Shown here piece by piece: positions 36,961 through 49,185 of a DNA stretch of 64,000 nt (positions are counted from its first letter, which is position 1; the number at the start of each line of letters is the position of its first letter). The notes below the pieces were generated by a model. The model was not told the DNA's origin and searched no databases. It saw only the letters and a program-made list of their open reading frames with translations. This DNA is from Thamnaconus septentrionalis. Taxonomy: Eukaryota > Chordata > Actinopteri > Tetraodontiformes > Monacanthidae. Location of the stretch: the NCBI GenBank assembly GCA_009823395.1, contig CM020501.1:15340361-15404360 (forward strand), written 5' to 3'. Made by a program: the position numbers and the translations under genes.

Positions 36961-38493
36961 TGCAAACGGTGTTAGCATGTTTTGTTTTTTTTGCTCCTCC
37001 TTCTCTTCCTCCTCCTCCTCTTCTGCCTTTCCTCTCCTTCTTTCATGGCAGACGTTTGATTCCTCATCTCTGTCTTTTTTTTTTTTGCAAGCTTTTTAAG
37101 TTCTGCATCAAAGTGACTGGAAACAATGAGCGACCCGCCTGACTCTGACTCTCTTCTTGCTCTCCCGCAGTCAGCGTTTGGAAACATAGCAGGGTGGTGC
37201 TTGTTTGATAGCTTGATAGTCATTTGTTTTGATCTGCGACTCCTTTGTCTCTGTTTGGGTCTGAAACAATAAGAGATTAGAACCCTAGACTGAGGGTGCA
37301 AGCGGAGAGAGAGAACAAATGCTTTCTTTGTTGTCCTCCTTTCAAGTTTGCTCCCCTTTTTTTTGGCCCAAAAAAGAGAAAATCTTGCAATCTTTTTATT
37401 TCTTCTTGCCTCCGAGTGACTCGCTGTGCACTTAGAGCCTCCCCACCCCCGAAAAGCCTCTCTCAGAGGGTTGTTATGTGCCTCGGCAATAATGATTCTT
37501 TTTTTTTTTAGCTGTCGCGAGCGTCAAAAGGTTGCCTCGCTAACTTTCCGAGGCGCGCGGGTAACACGGGTAAAAATTGCTTTCCTGTGGCTCAGTGATG
37601 GTATCCCAATTATGAAACCGTGCACGCGGGGAGGAGCGACACGACACAGCGAGGGGAGCAGTGATTGAATGGGGCGACCGTATTAAAAGATCTTTTTTGC
37701 CGTCTTCGCCATCAAACATCAAGGCGGGAGACAAAGACGGAGAGGAAAGTGCAGTCTAGCAGCGGAGGCCTCGACAGAAGATGAAAGCCTCCGGGAATCA
37801 AAGAAGCCCCATCACTCATTAGACCTTCGTGGGATGCCTCCCCCCCACCAACCCCGCCCAACTCAACGGACACGCCGGAGGTGATGGAGGGGGTTCAAAG
37901 TCAAGGTCACGGTGCAGTGAAATCATCTCGTTTTTACAACAAATCTAAAATTTCTTGTTTATTTTCCAGGTCAAAACAGCGATAATGGTAGAGCGGAAGG
38001 GTCAACGTGGCCATTGCAGCATCCTGTCGTATGAGAGCGAGTGAGTGAGGGCGAGGCAGCACCTCGGCCTCACGTGAAGGCAGCGGGGACCCCTGAAAAT
38101 ACAACCTCTTGACTGGTGGGAGACACGGGAATCTCCAGGAACGACAGCAGCCGCAGCGCCGGGGTCAACAGCTCCCAGGTCAGCAGTTTTTAATCCGCAG
38201 CCGTCCGATAAAACGCAATTCCACTTTGACACACTTTGCCTCCCCGTCTCCCCCAGACATCCCCCCGCCCTCCAACGGCCACCGGGCAGCCCCTCCTCCT
38301 TTCCACTCCCATCGTCATCCAGCTTGTCCCCTCCCATCCCTCTGTTGTTCCCGTTTTATCTCCGTGAAAAATAATGAAAGCAAGCACTTGCAAGTGCGTC
38401 TCCATTGATGTTGGAATACACAACCAGCAGATTCAAAAACACATTCTGGGATCAAAGTGAAAGGAAGGGAATCGGGGCATTAGAGAGGAGGGG

Positions 38494-38543
38494 TCTTCTT
38501 CTTCTTCTTCTTCTTCTTCTTCTTCTTCTTCTTCTTCTTCTTC
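38494..38543. repeat. (CTT)n microsatellite
   Basis: About 16 CTT units, a pure polypyrimidine run able to form triplex DNA. Confidence 0.96.
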
Positions 38544-38740
38544 CTATGAAATTATGAGCAGCGGAGGAGTCTCGGGGTGCACAGCTCATTTGCTAAGACT
38601 GTGAGGCAAATAGTCGTTAAAGAATGGCCCGTAAGTAGGCATTAAATGGAAATGCCTGCGATTCCTGTGGATTAGCATAAGAACCTTTTCTTGCCAGGCC
38701 AGCTAATAATATTCATTTAAAATAAATACATGAGAAGCGA
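38544..38740. promoter_or_regulatory. Candidate conserved non-coding element
   Basis: Unique DNA directly after the CTT run with GGCATTAAATGG, GTGGATTAGCATAAG and CAGCTAATAATATTCATTT. Homeobox-like words are dense and there is no coding frame. Confidence 0.28.
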
Positions 38741-41293
38741 ATCTGTTTGAAAAGCGGGGCGATTGCACATATTTACCGAGGGGGGCCGTCGGAATGAGAG
38801 AATGGAGATTCGCCGGAGCGCTCGGAGGGATGTGGACTCGCGAATCGTCGGTTCTTTGAAGTTGCAGAGACTGGAAAATTAAAGTCTTTACAAAAAAATT
38901 AGAGGAGGAGAAAGGTTTTTTTTCTTCCCTTTCAGCATCGGCGAGGGGTTGCGAAGGGAAACGCGAGGCTGAGGACGTCAAGTGCTGGTAGATGTTTTCA
39001 TCTTTTGCTGTAATTGTGCCGGAGAGCAGATGGCAACCTTTGATCTTTTTACCTTTTGGCTGCAGCGATTTCCCATTGAGCCACGGGAAACTTTAATACA
39101 CTGCCGCCGCCAGATTTTTGGTCGCCCGATTCAGCGTGTAATGGCTTCAAAAGGATGTGAAAAGTTTTTATTAGTTTTTATTTTTGTTAGAAAAGTCCTA
39201 AATCCTGGGCATGAGAAAAAAAAAAGGGGGGGGGATGCTGTAGATGGAGGGGGCGGGAAGGGGGAATGGGGGTGAGTTCTCAGAAGTCCAAAACACACAT
39301 CAGGTCCTCTGTTGCTCCTGACGTTGGTAGGCCCTGGCCAATTAAAATGACCCCCCTACCCCCCGAAAAACAAACATGCCCGACACACACGTTCCACGGG
39401 GCCTTGTTTATGGACCCTGTGTCAGCAAATGTGCCAATGTGTGTCCTGCACGCGCCGCCCTCTAATGATGCTGCCCCGTCACGACGGCCCAGCCGGACGC
39501 TGACGGCCGAGCGCTAAAGTGAAGGAACTCCAGCCGTTTCTATAGCTACCGTGGAGTTCAAAGGCGTCCGTCTCTCTTTTTTTTCCTTCTTCTTCTCCGG
39601 AGCATAACAAGAGAAGAAAGAGGACCATCACAGGGCGGGAGACCAAAGGCGACCTCCGGGGTGACACGTCAAACCTGGCCCTCGCGACCCCTCGCGGCCC
39701 CTGCGCCTCCCCCCTCAACCGCCCCCCTCCCCCCCATGGTGTGAGAGGTGGCGGTGCCGGCGTCCGTCAGAAGCCTTTTCCCGGCGAGGTCAACGCAGCC
39801 AGGTAAAGATTCTCCCATCGCTATTATATTAGCCCACTTTCTTAAAGTCACGGGCTTTGAAGTGACACCAAAGTCTGTTGCAAGTATCCCTCATCTGATG
39901 TCCTTTTTTCTAAAACACTGCGGTGTCGACATTTCAAGCGTCTTTCGCCGTTTAATGTCGAGCCTTTGATTTTTCTCCCCCCCCCCCTTTTTTTAAGACA
40001 CTAATTTTAACATCTTCAAGGGAGATGTGAAGGCTCCGCGTTTGGGATTCTTTTGTCTGCCGTCTTCTGCCCTTTCTCTCCCTATGATGTGCTAAGATCT
40101 TAGGCGGGAGAGCTTTTAAAAAAAAATGCAAACCTCCATCAAAAGTGGTGCGGCGCGAGCTGTTTCGGTGACACGTTTGCTACTTGGCCATTTTGACATG
40201 ATGCCTGTCATTATCGCGCTGGTTCCTCACTCGGAAAAAGAACTGCTGAACAAAGTGCGCAGACAAAGAACAAGCTTAGCGAGGCAAACAAACTTAGATC
40301 AGGTAACTTTTGACAGATTAGCGTGTGAAGTCGCAGCCGCAGCAAGCGTAGGCAAGCGTCTGCAAGAGTTGATTTGCAAAATTCGGGCAACTCACCAGCA
40401 GTCAGCCAAAGATCTGTGGAGAAGAAAAGAGGAAAAGAGAAAAAATATGCGTGTTTGGTCTGAAAACAAAAAAACAAAAAACTGGCACATGGAATTAAAA
40501 TGGGCGACTGATGGCAGAGGAGAGAAAGTAGAAGGATGATGGAAAGGCATCGTAAGCTGGGATTGCTTCAGGTTAAATATGCTACAGACAGAGAAGAAAG
40601 GACCCCACCCCCTTTGATGTTGACAAAAGCGTGTTGAGACACAAAGCTAATTACACACACACCGTCACGTCGCAGCAGAGATAATGCCAAGGTATATTAG
40701 CAGCGCGCGTGCGTTTGCTCACATCATCATCATCAGGAAGCAGTTGCCAAGGTTAAAAAGTGATTGTTGACTTCACTTCACAAAGAAATAGTTGCGAGGA
40801 AGAAAAATCGAAGGCGGACGTGATTAACATTTTTTTATTTTTTTTTTGTAACTCGTGGTCTCTGCGTGCGCTACATCCAAAATACAGAGTCCAAACAAAA
40901 TATTTCTTTTTTTGGGGAGAAAATTTGGTCTCGCTTACAAAAAAAAAAGACATTTGAAGTTCGGCTGAGGATGTTGAAGATGGCAACACCCACGCAGCCA
41001 TGGTGCTAACGAAATGATGAGGCCTTTCGCAAAAAGTAAATAAATAAATAAGTACAAGTCGAAATGGTGCGGAACTAAACTTCAACCCCAGCGTGAAGAT
41101 AAGACACAGCACCCAAAGCTCAGGAATTGCCTCAGTCAGGCTGCAAATTTTTCCAACAATTAGGAGACATTTTAGCCCACATCTCATTTATGAAAACATC
41201 ACAATGAGACATGACATTTTTGTACTATTTAAATGTGAGAGAGCATTTTTGCAAAAATATATCCATGCCAATCCCCGTTTACTTGATCCCACG

Positions 41294-41351
41294 TCTGTCT
41301 TGTACCAGGTGTGCTCTGAAAAAAAAAAGAGCACACCTGGTACAAGACAGA
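41294..41351. repeat. Perfect 24-bp inverted repeat with a short A-rich loop
   Basis: The left arm at 41,294-41,317 (core CTTGTACCAGGTGTGCTC) is exactly complementary to 41,328-41,351, with a 10-base loop of one G and nine A. Matching stops sharply on both sides. No transposon ends or flanking direct repeat are visible. Confidence 0.97.
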
Positions 41352-41999
41352 AGTAGCCCGAAACTTCAAGCCCGTCATCTTTTCCCTCGGCCTCATTGTC
41401 ACTTTCACTAACAGGTGGCTCTGCTATCAGTCACGTCCCTTACCCCCCATCACTCTCTCTCTCTCTCTCGCTCCCTCGCCCCCTTCTCCGCTGGCCGAGG
41501 ATGCCCGTTTGTATCCATGTATGGAATCAAAAACAAAAGTGAGCCTCACATCACACATCAGGTAAAGGAGGCATGCCCAGGCACTTCTAACAGCCTCCCA
41601 AAGACGCCTGGTTTTAAGTCCTCTCAAGAAGGCTGCCTCTCATTGAAGTTCAAATGGATAGCTCTCGGGCACAAGCTTTCCAGGGGTGTGGGGGTGCGCA
41701 GGGGGTGTGGGTGGGTGGAAGGGGAGCTCCCTCCTTCACCTTTATCCCAAACTCACACATCCTACTGGGAAACGACGTGCCGAGGAGAATTTTTTTTTTA
41801 AAAAGCGCAGCTCATGGGCAACGCAGCGGATTCCCTCTTTTCTGTCCTCCCTGCCCCCGCTCCCCCACTCCCTCCCACCCTCTCCCCGGCCCAATTGCCT
41901 TTTATCAACCAGCTCACTCCCCGCCACCTCCCCCGCCCCCTCCATGCCCTCGAGCCACTGGTGCAATGTCAACAAAATCTGATGCCGGGAATGTGGCCT

Positions 42000-42350
42000 T
42001 CTGATGAGAATCAGGCCGCTCGACGGGACCCTCACATGAAAAGATTGCCGCCGATGTCCATGTCTGTCATTATGAGGCCGATCCATAGTGAAAACCAAAC
42101 TAATAGTCTTGCTTATTGCCGCCTTGTTATCCACAGTTACGCCCCGGCTGAATGGCCATTTTTTTTAATGCCATGAGGACCTGCCATTGAATAGGGACAA
42201 TTAAACTACAAAGGGCTCGATTACAACTGCGGCACTTTGATGAGGGAACAATAATTCCACCAATACCAATCCTCACGGGCTCCTCGGGGTTAAACTTTTT
42301 TTTTTTTTTTGAGGGGACGGGGAGGGGGGCATTGTTAAGCTGTATCACAT
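42000..42350. promoter_or_regulatory. Candidate conserved non-coding element
   Basis: Unique DNA with ATGTCTGTCATTATGAGG, GAATAGGGACAATTAAAC and GAACAATAATTCCACC. No frame with splice context. A T run of about 14 near 42,297 interrupts it. Confidence 0.3.
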
Positions 42351-42632
42351 TAAGTCAGAAGGGGGAAGTTCGTTTAATAGCGTGGAACTCCTGATCTCAG
42401 ACTAAATATCTTTTCCCAGGAGCCCCTCGCCCGCCGCCGCCCCCCCCCCTCCCCGCTCCCCGCAGTGAGGCCTAATTTTCCCTGTTTTCAACGAGAAGAT
42501 TTCACGGTTCAGAAGATCAAAAGCTTGCATAAGCTCCGAGTTTGTTTACATCAGCCTACACCCTGACAAATAAAGCGGCGCTGACTATCCTTCTCCTTCG
42601 CTTTCCTGGCTTTCACTCGCCTGCCGTCTCAC

Positions 42633-42698
42633 ATGACCTCCCACCTCCGCACGCTGCACGTGCTCCTCCTTCTTCTCCCCTCCTTCCAGCTCTCCGAG
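42633..42698 (+). CDS. Candidate first coding exon with signal-peptide-like start
   Basis: An ATG opens 22 codons (MTSHLRTLHVLLLLLPSFQL then SE) that end at the splice donor GAG|GTAGGT. The hydrophobic run would make a signal peptide. However, it arises from a pyrimidine-rich stretch that also looks like a splice acceptor (CCTCCTTCCAG), so the leucines may be a by-product of CT-rich DNA. It ends in phase 0, which fits the candidate exon at 44,791. No protein recognised. Confidence 0.2.
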
Positions 42699-43540
42699 GT
42701 AGGTGACAGGCTCGGGTGGTGGGGGGTTGCGGGGAGTGTCGGGGGGTGGGGGGCCCATTCCTCAAACTCGCTAAGTCCATATTCATGAAGCGATTCCAAA
42801 GAGTTGGCGGCTCGAGCCGCGTCCTCTGAACCTGCCGTCTCGGTGACTCGGGGAGCGGCGGCGAGACTTCCTTTGGGCGACGCGACGCATTTTGACACAG
42901 CCCAAATTAGGTCCTCTGACATTTGAAATGGAAGTGTGACAAGGGGGACAAAAACAACCACCAGATCAACACATAAATAAATAATCTGTTTGCCTTTGCA
43001 GTGCCCCATTTTGGTGAACCGCAGGCCGTCCTTCCTGGATGACGCATGTGACTCATTTCCCTGCTTAACTGTTTCGAATGAACGGCCCCTTTGATGCCCA
43101 ACTGGGGTCTGACAGAGCTTTTATGATGGTATTGTTTTATAATTTTTCCACTGAAAATCGAGTCGTTAAAAATACGATGAAAACAAGCGAGTTAAAAGTT
43201 ATTAGCACACATTACATGTTGCAATGATTTGGGATAAAATCTGGAATTTCCTAAGATCTTAAATTTGACGGCAGGGTGGTACAGTGGAAGATCGTGCCAG
43301 TTCATGCTTCTCTAACAGTGAATCTACTGTAAATACACAAAATTGCTTCTGGTGCATGAAAAAACGTGTAATTTCTTACCATGGAGCGTCTTGTAGATTT
43401 TCTTCACTAGAAATAAATCAAAGCAACGCTGAACTGTGTACACCTGAGCAATAAACATTAAGAAGGTCTCATTTTGTGATGTCTTTCAAGGTAATATTCA
43501 CTTGTGACTGCAAATAAATTACAATGCATACCTTGTCAAA

Positions 43541-43812
43541 GTGCGACAGAGTGGTGCAGTGGTCAGCACTGCTGCCTCACAGCAGGAAGGTCAGGAGTTC
43601 GATCTGGGTCCTTACTCTCTAGGTTCTCCAGTGTCCTCCCTCAATACAAAAACATGCAGGTGAGGCGAATTGGGAACTCTGAATTGACCGTAGCACCGTT
43701 GCACTCGGTTGTTTGTTTCTCTATGTGGCCTTCCAATAAACTAGCAACTTGTCCAGGGTTTAATAACCCTGCCTTCACCCAAGAACAACTGGGATGGAAG
43801 ATGGATGGACAG
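43541..43812 (+). mobile_element. SINE-like dispersed fish repeat, copy 2
   Basis: Same family and orientation as the copy at 5.05 kb: AGAGTGGTGCAGTGGTCAGC head, GAGTTCGATCTGG B-box-like word, CATGCAGGTGAGGCGAATTG body and GATGGAAGATGGATGGAC tail. More diverged and shorter, with internal deletions. Confidence 0.8.
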
Positions 43813-44667
43813 ATCTTGTCCAAAAAGGGTAAAATGCAGTCAGTAATTTTTAAAGTGTGTATCCAGAGATTAATTTGCACAACATTTTTAATGTTACCCA
43901 AGCAATCAGTGATTCAGGAAACATCATTACTATTAAAAAAAATACAATCCTCATTCAACATATCCGTACATGTTGTGTGCAATGTTGCAAATTGTGTCAT
44001 CATCGTGTCTGCTGCGTGCAAACTTCAAGATACATCTGTGAGTATCACACCAGGCTAAAGTGTGGTGTTTATTTTGATGTGCGAAATGCGTCAGAATGAG
44101 CTAAAGGAATATTAGGTCTCTTCCATACGTCCAAAGACTTCCTGAAACTTTTAGCAGTTTGCAAAATGATTGATTAGAAGCCTAATCTTTTTTCATGTAA
44201 AACTAAAGCTATAATAGTAGACCATGTAAAATGGTACCATTAATACATTACAACAAAATTAGAATATTTACTGATTTTGTGTGTACGACTTGACAAAGAC
44301 ACGGAATGCTTCCGGGAGAAACTCTGCCTACCAATGAGTTCTGGGCATGTGTTTCTAAAGTACAATGCACTCAAAACAGAGACTATATGTGCGCTCAACA
44401 AGGCCAGAGCGAGCAATTGAACAAAACAAAGGTGACCTTTCATTGGACTTTTTTTCTTTTTACATTCCAAACTCTTTTCAAGATTAACCCCAACAACTCC
44501 AATAAAGTTGCCTTGAAATTTACCTCCCACTGTGTGTGGAAATTACAAGGATCCCAGGTGACAGTACTCCCAGAGTGTGTGTAAAGTCTGGTTCTGGGTA
44601 GATTACAAGCCAAAGGTTTGCCAAGGAGAATGGAATCCCCCCATGATCCCTCCCGTGCATGCATGTA

Positions 44668-44728
44668 CACACACGCACGCACGGACACACACGCACGCAC
44701 ATGCGCGCACGCACGCACATGCACACAC
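44668..44728. repeat. Compound (CA)/(GCAC)n microsatellite
   Basis: Mixed ACAC, GCAC and ATGC steps, alternating purine and pyrimidine. It lies just upstream of the candidate exon at 44,791. Confidence 0.93.
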
Positions 44729-44790
44729 CTGCAAGGCAATTGGACAATCAGCGCCCTATGTGGGTTGGGGTTGGCACCCCTAAGGGGCAG

Positions 44791-44949
44791 GAGAGGAAGC
44801 AAGGGGGGAGCAAAGTACCTGGTTCTGGTTCTCGTGAAGGCTTTACAACGGTGAGACCGGTGCCAGAAGTTGAGGTGCCCAAGGCGTTCAACGTGAAAGA
44901 GTTCCAGCCGAGACAGTTTGCACCGATGGGCCTCGGCCAAAGAGGAATG
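44791..44949 (+). CDS. Candidate internal exon of an unrecognised gene
   Basis: An open 53-codon segment runs from GGGGCAG| to the donor ATG|GTGAGT. Part of it reads GFTTVRPVPEVEVPKAFNV and KEFQPRQFAPMGLGQR, with coding-like codon use and no low complexity. It is phase 0 at both ends, so it could join the candidates at 42,633 and 48,914. The acceptor side is weak, and a more upstream acceptor in the same open frame is possible. I do not recognise the protein. Confidence 0.33.
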
Positions 44950-47239
44950 GTGAGTGAAAAAGGAAGTCTTTCAGTACTTTTTTTTTCTTTTGACAACCGA
45001 AGGTGTTTCAACAAAACTGGAGTCAAAGTCAATCAAAGGCGGGGAATGTGCTCTCCAGGGCCGAGGCGGCAGTGACGGCACATCAAACGATGAGCAACAT
45101 TCGCACTTACAGACATGCTCAGTGCACCGACAAACGTCACAAACAAAAGAATGTGTATCACATATACTGTGTATTCATATAGCGATCTTATTTCAAGGAG
45201 AAGTCCAAGTGCCGCCTGGGGGGGAAGAGTCAAATTTGTATTTCCCTCTGCCCATCGCAGGAAACAAACACTGCAACTCTGAATTCAACTCTACAAACAA
45301 GAACCATATGCCTGTCTTTCCTCTCTCCGTCACCCCCTCCCCACTACCCTCTTTTCCATGAGAAACATGTAAATACAAAGACCCAGAAACACATGTGGTT
45401 AGTCATAAAGCTGCAAATGTAACCTCTTCCAGGATTATCTTCTTCTCTGTGTTCCACCCCGAGCCTCAACCTCTTCACCCGAGGAGCAAAACCCACAAAA
45501 AGGGAGGACAAAGAGGGAGGGAAAAGAAAAGAAAAGCTGAAGAGCAGGAAAACAACAACACAACAACAAAAAAGAAAAAAAAGAGAAGAAATGCTGAGGA
45601 GGTTCATAGCAAAGGCAAAGCAGGACAAGAGGAGACAAGATGGTGCCGTGGCAAAGCTGGTGAACAACTGTCATGCTGCTGGGCATCTTGGAAGACATGT
45701 GTGTTGCTGCAGGTGACAAACAAAAACAAGGCTTCGACACTTTTCATCAAGGCAATGTATTCTATAAGCCCCCCCACCAACAATGATCGATAGTCGCGCC
45801 CATTTTGCGGCCGCAACTTTCCACCTTCTTATCCTACTTAGTCTCTTCCCATCATCAAGGCCGATTAGCCTAATCGCTCGTGCTCCTTCTTGGGTGTTAG
45901 ATGAAAATGGCTTGCAGCTGGGCCGTGTCGAGCTCAATCTCTAACAGGTGCTGGGTTCTGTGGTTAAAGAGTAAACAATAGTGGCTAAGCCCTGAGCTCT
46001 GCCAGGCAGAAACGGCTATGATGGGAAACAGTCGGGCAGTCAGCGCTTCTAGCTGAAACCCAGGCGGTTTTGTTGTTGTTGTTGTTGTTTTGCTGCAGCA
46101 TTTGAACTCTTGGCACAGTTTTAGTTTGTTTTAATAAAACTTTTGAGAGGGAAAAAACAGAGGGATGTTTTTGACCACCGACCTGAATTTTAGACTGAAG
46201 TCACCCTCAATCTGAGGGAGTTGAGGCTGCGTTGGCTCGGTCGATAATGGCAGAAAACTATGTTCCTGCTCACCAGTTCCATAAGGAGTCACATGACCCT
46301 ATCACGTGACCGAGGCCACTTTTTTTTTGCATCCCTGTGGTGTCTGGGAGGCCTCCAAACCCAGAGTGGCCTCACCACATTTCCCACAGCCGTCTGGGGA
46401 ATGGACTGCGGAGCTGAAGGTATGTGTGAGGCACAACACTGAAGCACTAAAGCTGTCTCAGGATAAAAGCACAGAGAAATTCCCCAGTTTCTAAAAACGG
46501 GCTCAGTTTAATATTGTCTGCGGTGGCCACACCCGAGTGAGACAACAAATGTGGATGACGATGTCGGCTCACTCACTGCTGCAGGTTTCTGCAAGGTTCG
46601 CGCCCGGGGTACGCGGCTTCAAAAAATGCTTATCGTGACCTCATCAGCAAAATCTGGGTTTGATTATTGCCTTGTTGTGTAGTACTCATTGAAACACACT
46701 GTGCATCTTAACACTTACAGCAGGAGTGAAACAATCTATCTTGTGCATACTTGAGTGGAGCTGAAACAAAGTGGTAGTATAGCATAAATCAACACAATCA
46801 CAGAGGGGACATTCATACCTAACACCTGATTGACTCCTTCATTTGAACTATTTTACTGTTTTCCTTCATTTTCTTTTCTTCTTGGTTAGTAAATGAAATT
46901 TTTATTTTTAGCCAAATAGTAATCATTTCAGTTATCTTTTTTACACTAACAGCAGTCCCTGATTTTATTATTGTTATTTATTCGTTTCAGATAAATAACT
47001 TTTGGTTTAGCTGCTTGTCCTACACCCGACTGAACCGCCATGCCTCCAACTTCCAGCTGGTTTTATTGGTCTCATCTGCTCCCTGATATAACTTTATGAG
47101 CAGAGTATCTTTAGCCTCAAAGTGTTTTTACCACCAGAGACTCCAAAGCATCTCTGTGTTTGCATACCACGCTGCCCACAATGTAACGTGTTAACAAGGC
47201 TCAAGGTTGCCTTATCTCGACACATTAGCATTGTTTGGA

Positions 47240-47240
<1 letters not shown>

Positions 47241-47276
<36 letters not shown>
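47241..47276. repeat. (GT)n microsatellite
   Basis: About 17 GT units. Confidence 0.95.
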
Positions 47277-47278
<2 letters not shown>

Positions 47279-48913
47279 ACAATGGTCCCAAAGGAGTTTG
47301 GTTTGAGTGTTCATGTGAAAAACCCCAGTGCCTGAATCATCATATTTTTGGACGTGCCGCTCCCAATTTCCAGGACTGCGCAGGAGAAGACAAGAAGAGT
47401 CCGGTGAATTTTAGAATACGACACACGCCCTGCGAGCCGAGGCCACAGGCGAAGCCTTTCGAGGGACTGCATACCGCTGGGTCACTCTGGAATGTGGACA
47501 AGCGTGCCACCGTAAACTATTGTTATCAGATCATTTTGCCTCTCTGAGTTCTAAACAATGGCGGTCCGATCAGTGGTCGGCGTAGACCAACTTTGCGCCC
47601 GCACGGCATGAACCCGTCTCTGTTCCTCCTCTGGAGATCACAGACAGATGCCGTCCTGTGGTGTTTACTGACGAAGAACACAGCTAAATGGAGCTGTGGT
47701 TGACCGATCTGTAAATACGGCCCTTGCCAGCCAAATTGTTCCCCTTGTTGACAGTGGTTGGAGCCCAAAAACTCCATCTTGCCCAAAGAACACAGGTCTT
47801 TTTTTTTTTCTTCACCCCCCTCATCCTCAACCCTTGGGGTTGGTTTGAAACCCGACAGGGGGTAATTAGACAAAATAGATAATGCCTATCCTCTGCTGAC
47901 ACAAAGTTGGCAGAGGAAGAGAGGACGGCAAAGAGACGAATGGATGATCCCAAAATAAATGAACAAAATGTGTCCAAAACAGAGGAGTCTTAAATCAGCG
48001 CAGAGAGGGGCAGAGAGATAGCGTACACTTTCTCTTGTTTGAGTTTGTTTGGATGGAGGGGAGGGGACGTGATTACGAAGATGTCCGAGAGATATTTGGT
48101 GTGAACCGCACTGAGAGCAGGAGGAGGTTCAGCAAGTTCGTCCTCCACCTCTACAGAAATATCAGTGGAGAGTTTCTGACTACACTAGATGCACTTTAAC
48201 AGGTCAAATGATGAAAATGAAATTGTGCTCTCTGAGAAACAATGTCACCTTTACCTCTAAAATGTAAAAAAACCCCAAAAACACACACAACAACAAAGAG
48301 TTAATAATTGAACTGAATGTTTAACAAGTGTCAAGATAACACGTTTTCACAGCAGCTTTACCAATTCCAGCTTTCTCCTCTGCATTACCCGTGTTACTAC
48401 TTCTGACTTGGTTTCTATTAGCAGATTTATATTTCATTATGTGATCCAACTTCATGCATGTACTAAATGGAATATTTGTATTGATGATTTTGATTAGTGT
48501 TTTTTTTATAAATAAAAAGACAACAATTTGTCATCATCACAGATAAAATAAATTTTGGATGATGCAGCCAAGTGAAACTGGTTCTTGGCATTTGGCTCAA
48601 CAGTTCCTGTAATCTCTCACCCTTATTTTCTTGGAAGCGTCTATATTGCAGTTCCATTAATTGGCAATCATGCAACGGCCAGGTGTAAACCGGCTGTCAG
48701 TTTATCGTTCCTAAATCATCCAAAATAAACCTCATGTTTCACAGCAAGATGATTGATAATCAAATCAAAGGCAGAGTCGATTATTTAAATCTCTTTATTT
48801 TTTCTTCCACGTAATCTAACAATGTCAGATTTGTTTTGGAGTCACAGCAGTGGCGAGAGCAGAGGCTGCTCGTGCTTGCTCAAAGGCACTCAAAACTGAG
48901 ATGCTCTCCCCAG

Positions 48914-49185
48914 ATTACTGCCGCCGCCGCCGCCGCTGCACCCTCGCTACCCGCGTACACATCACCCTCACGACAGGATGACAAGAGAAGCAAAGATAGT
49001 TCAGGAAAGTTAGACAAGATAAGTAAACTTGACAAGGCAGAGGAGGAGGAGGGACAAGTGGATGAGAGAAGCGCCACAGACAGCCACGGCAGAGGCGTGA
49101 AGGAGAGGGGGAGGGTGGAGAGGGAGGGAGATCCAGCCGGTGCCAGCCGAGAGAGGATCAAGGTGGTATTGGATGAGTTTCAGAG
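48914..49185 (+). CDS. Candidate internal exon, charged and lysine-rich, unrecognised
   Basis: After a good acceptor (ATGCTCTCCCCAG|) an open frame of 90 codons runs to a good donor (CAGAG|GTAAGC), phase 0 to phase 2. The product would start with an alanine run from (GCC)n, then a Lys/Glu/Ser-rich hydrophilic part and end SRERIKVVLDEFQR. It is in phase with the 44.95 kb donor. No downstream partner exon is evident. An acceptor-like site near 50,205 would give an immediate stop in this phase. It may be real, or a GC-rich chance frame. Confidence 0.3.

Noticed and set aside
40126..40539. 137-codon + strand open frame with protein-like wording
   Set aside because: No splice sites or poly(A) context fit it, it has no recognised domain and it is surrounded by non-coding DNA. 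A chance frame is more likely, though expression data could reopen it.
45395..45793. Lys/Glu-rich open frame ending near a GTGACA donor-like site
   Set aside because: The lysines come from an A-rich low-complexity tract. The donor is poor.
47277..47547. Open frame after the GT array, Cys- and charged-residue-rich
   Set aside because: No acceptor and donor pair bounds it, and part of the frame runs through the microsatellite.
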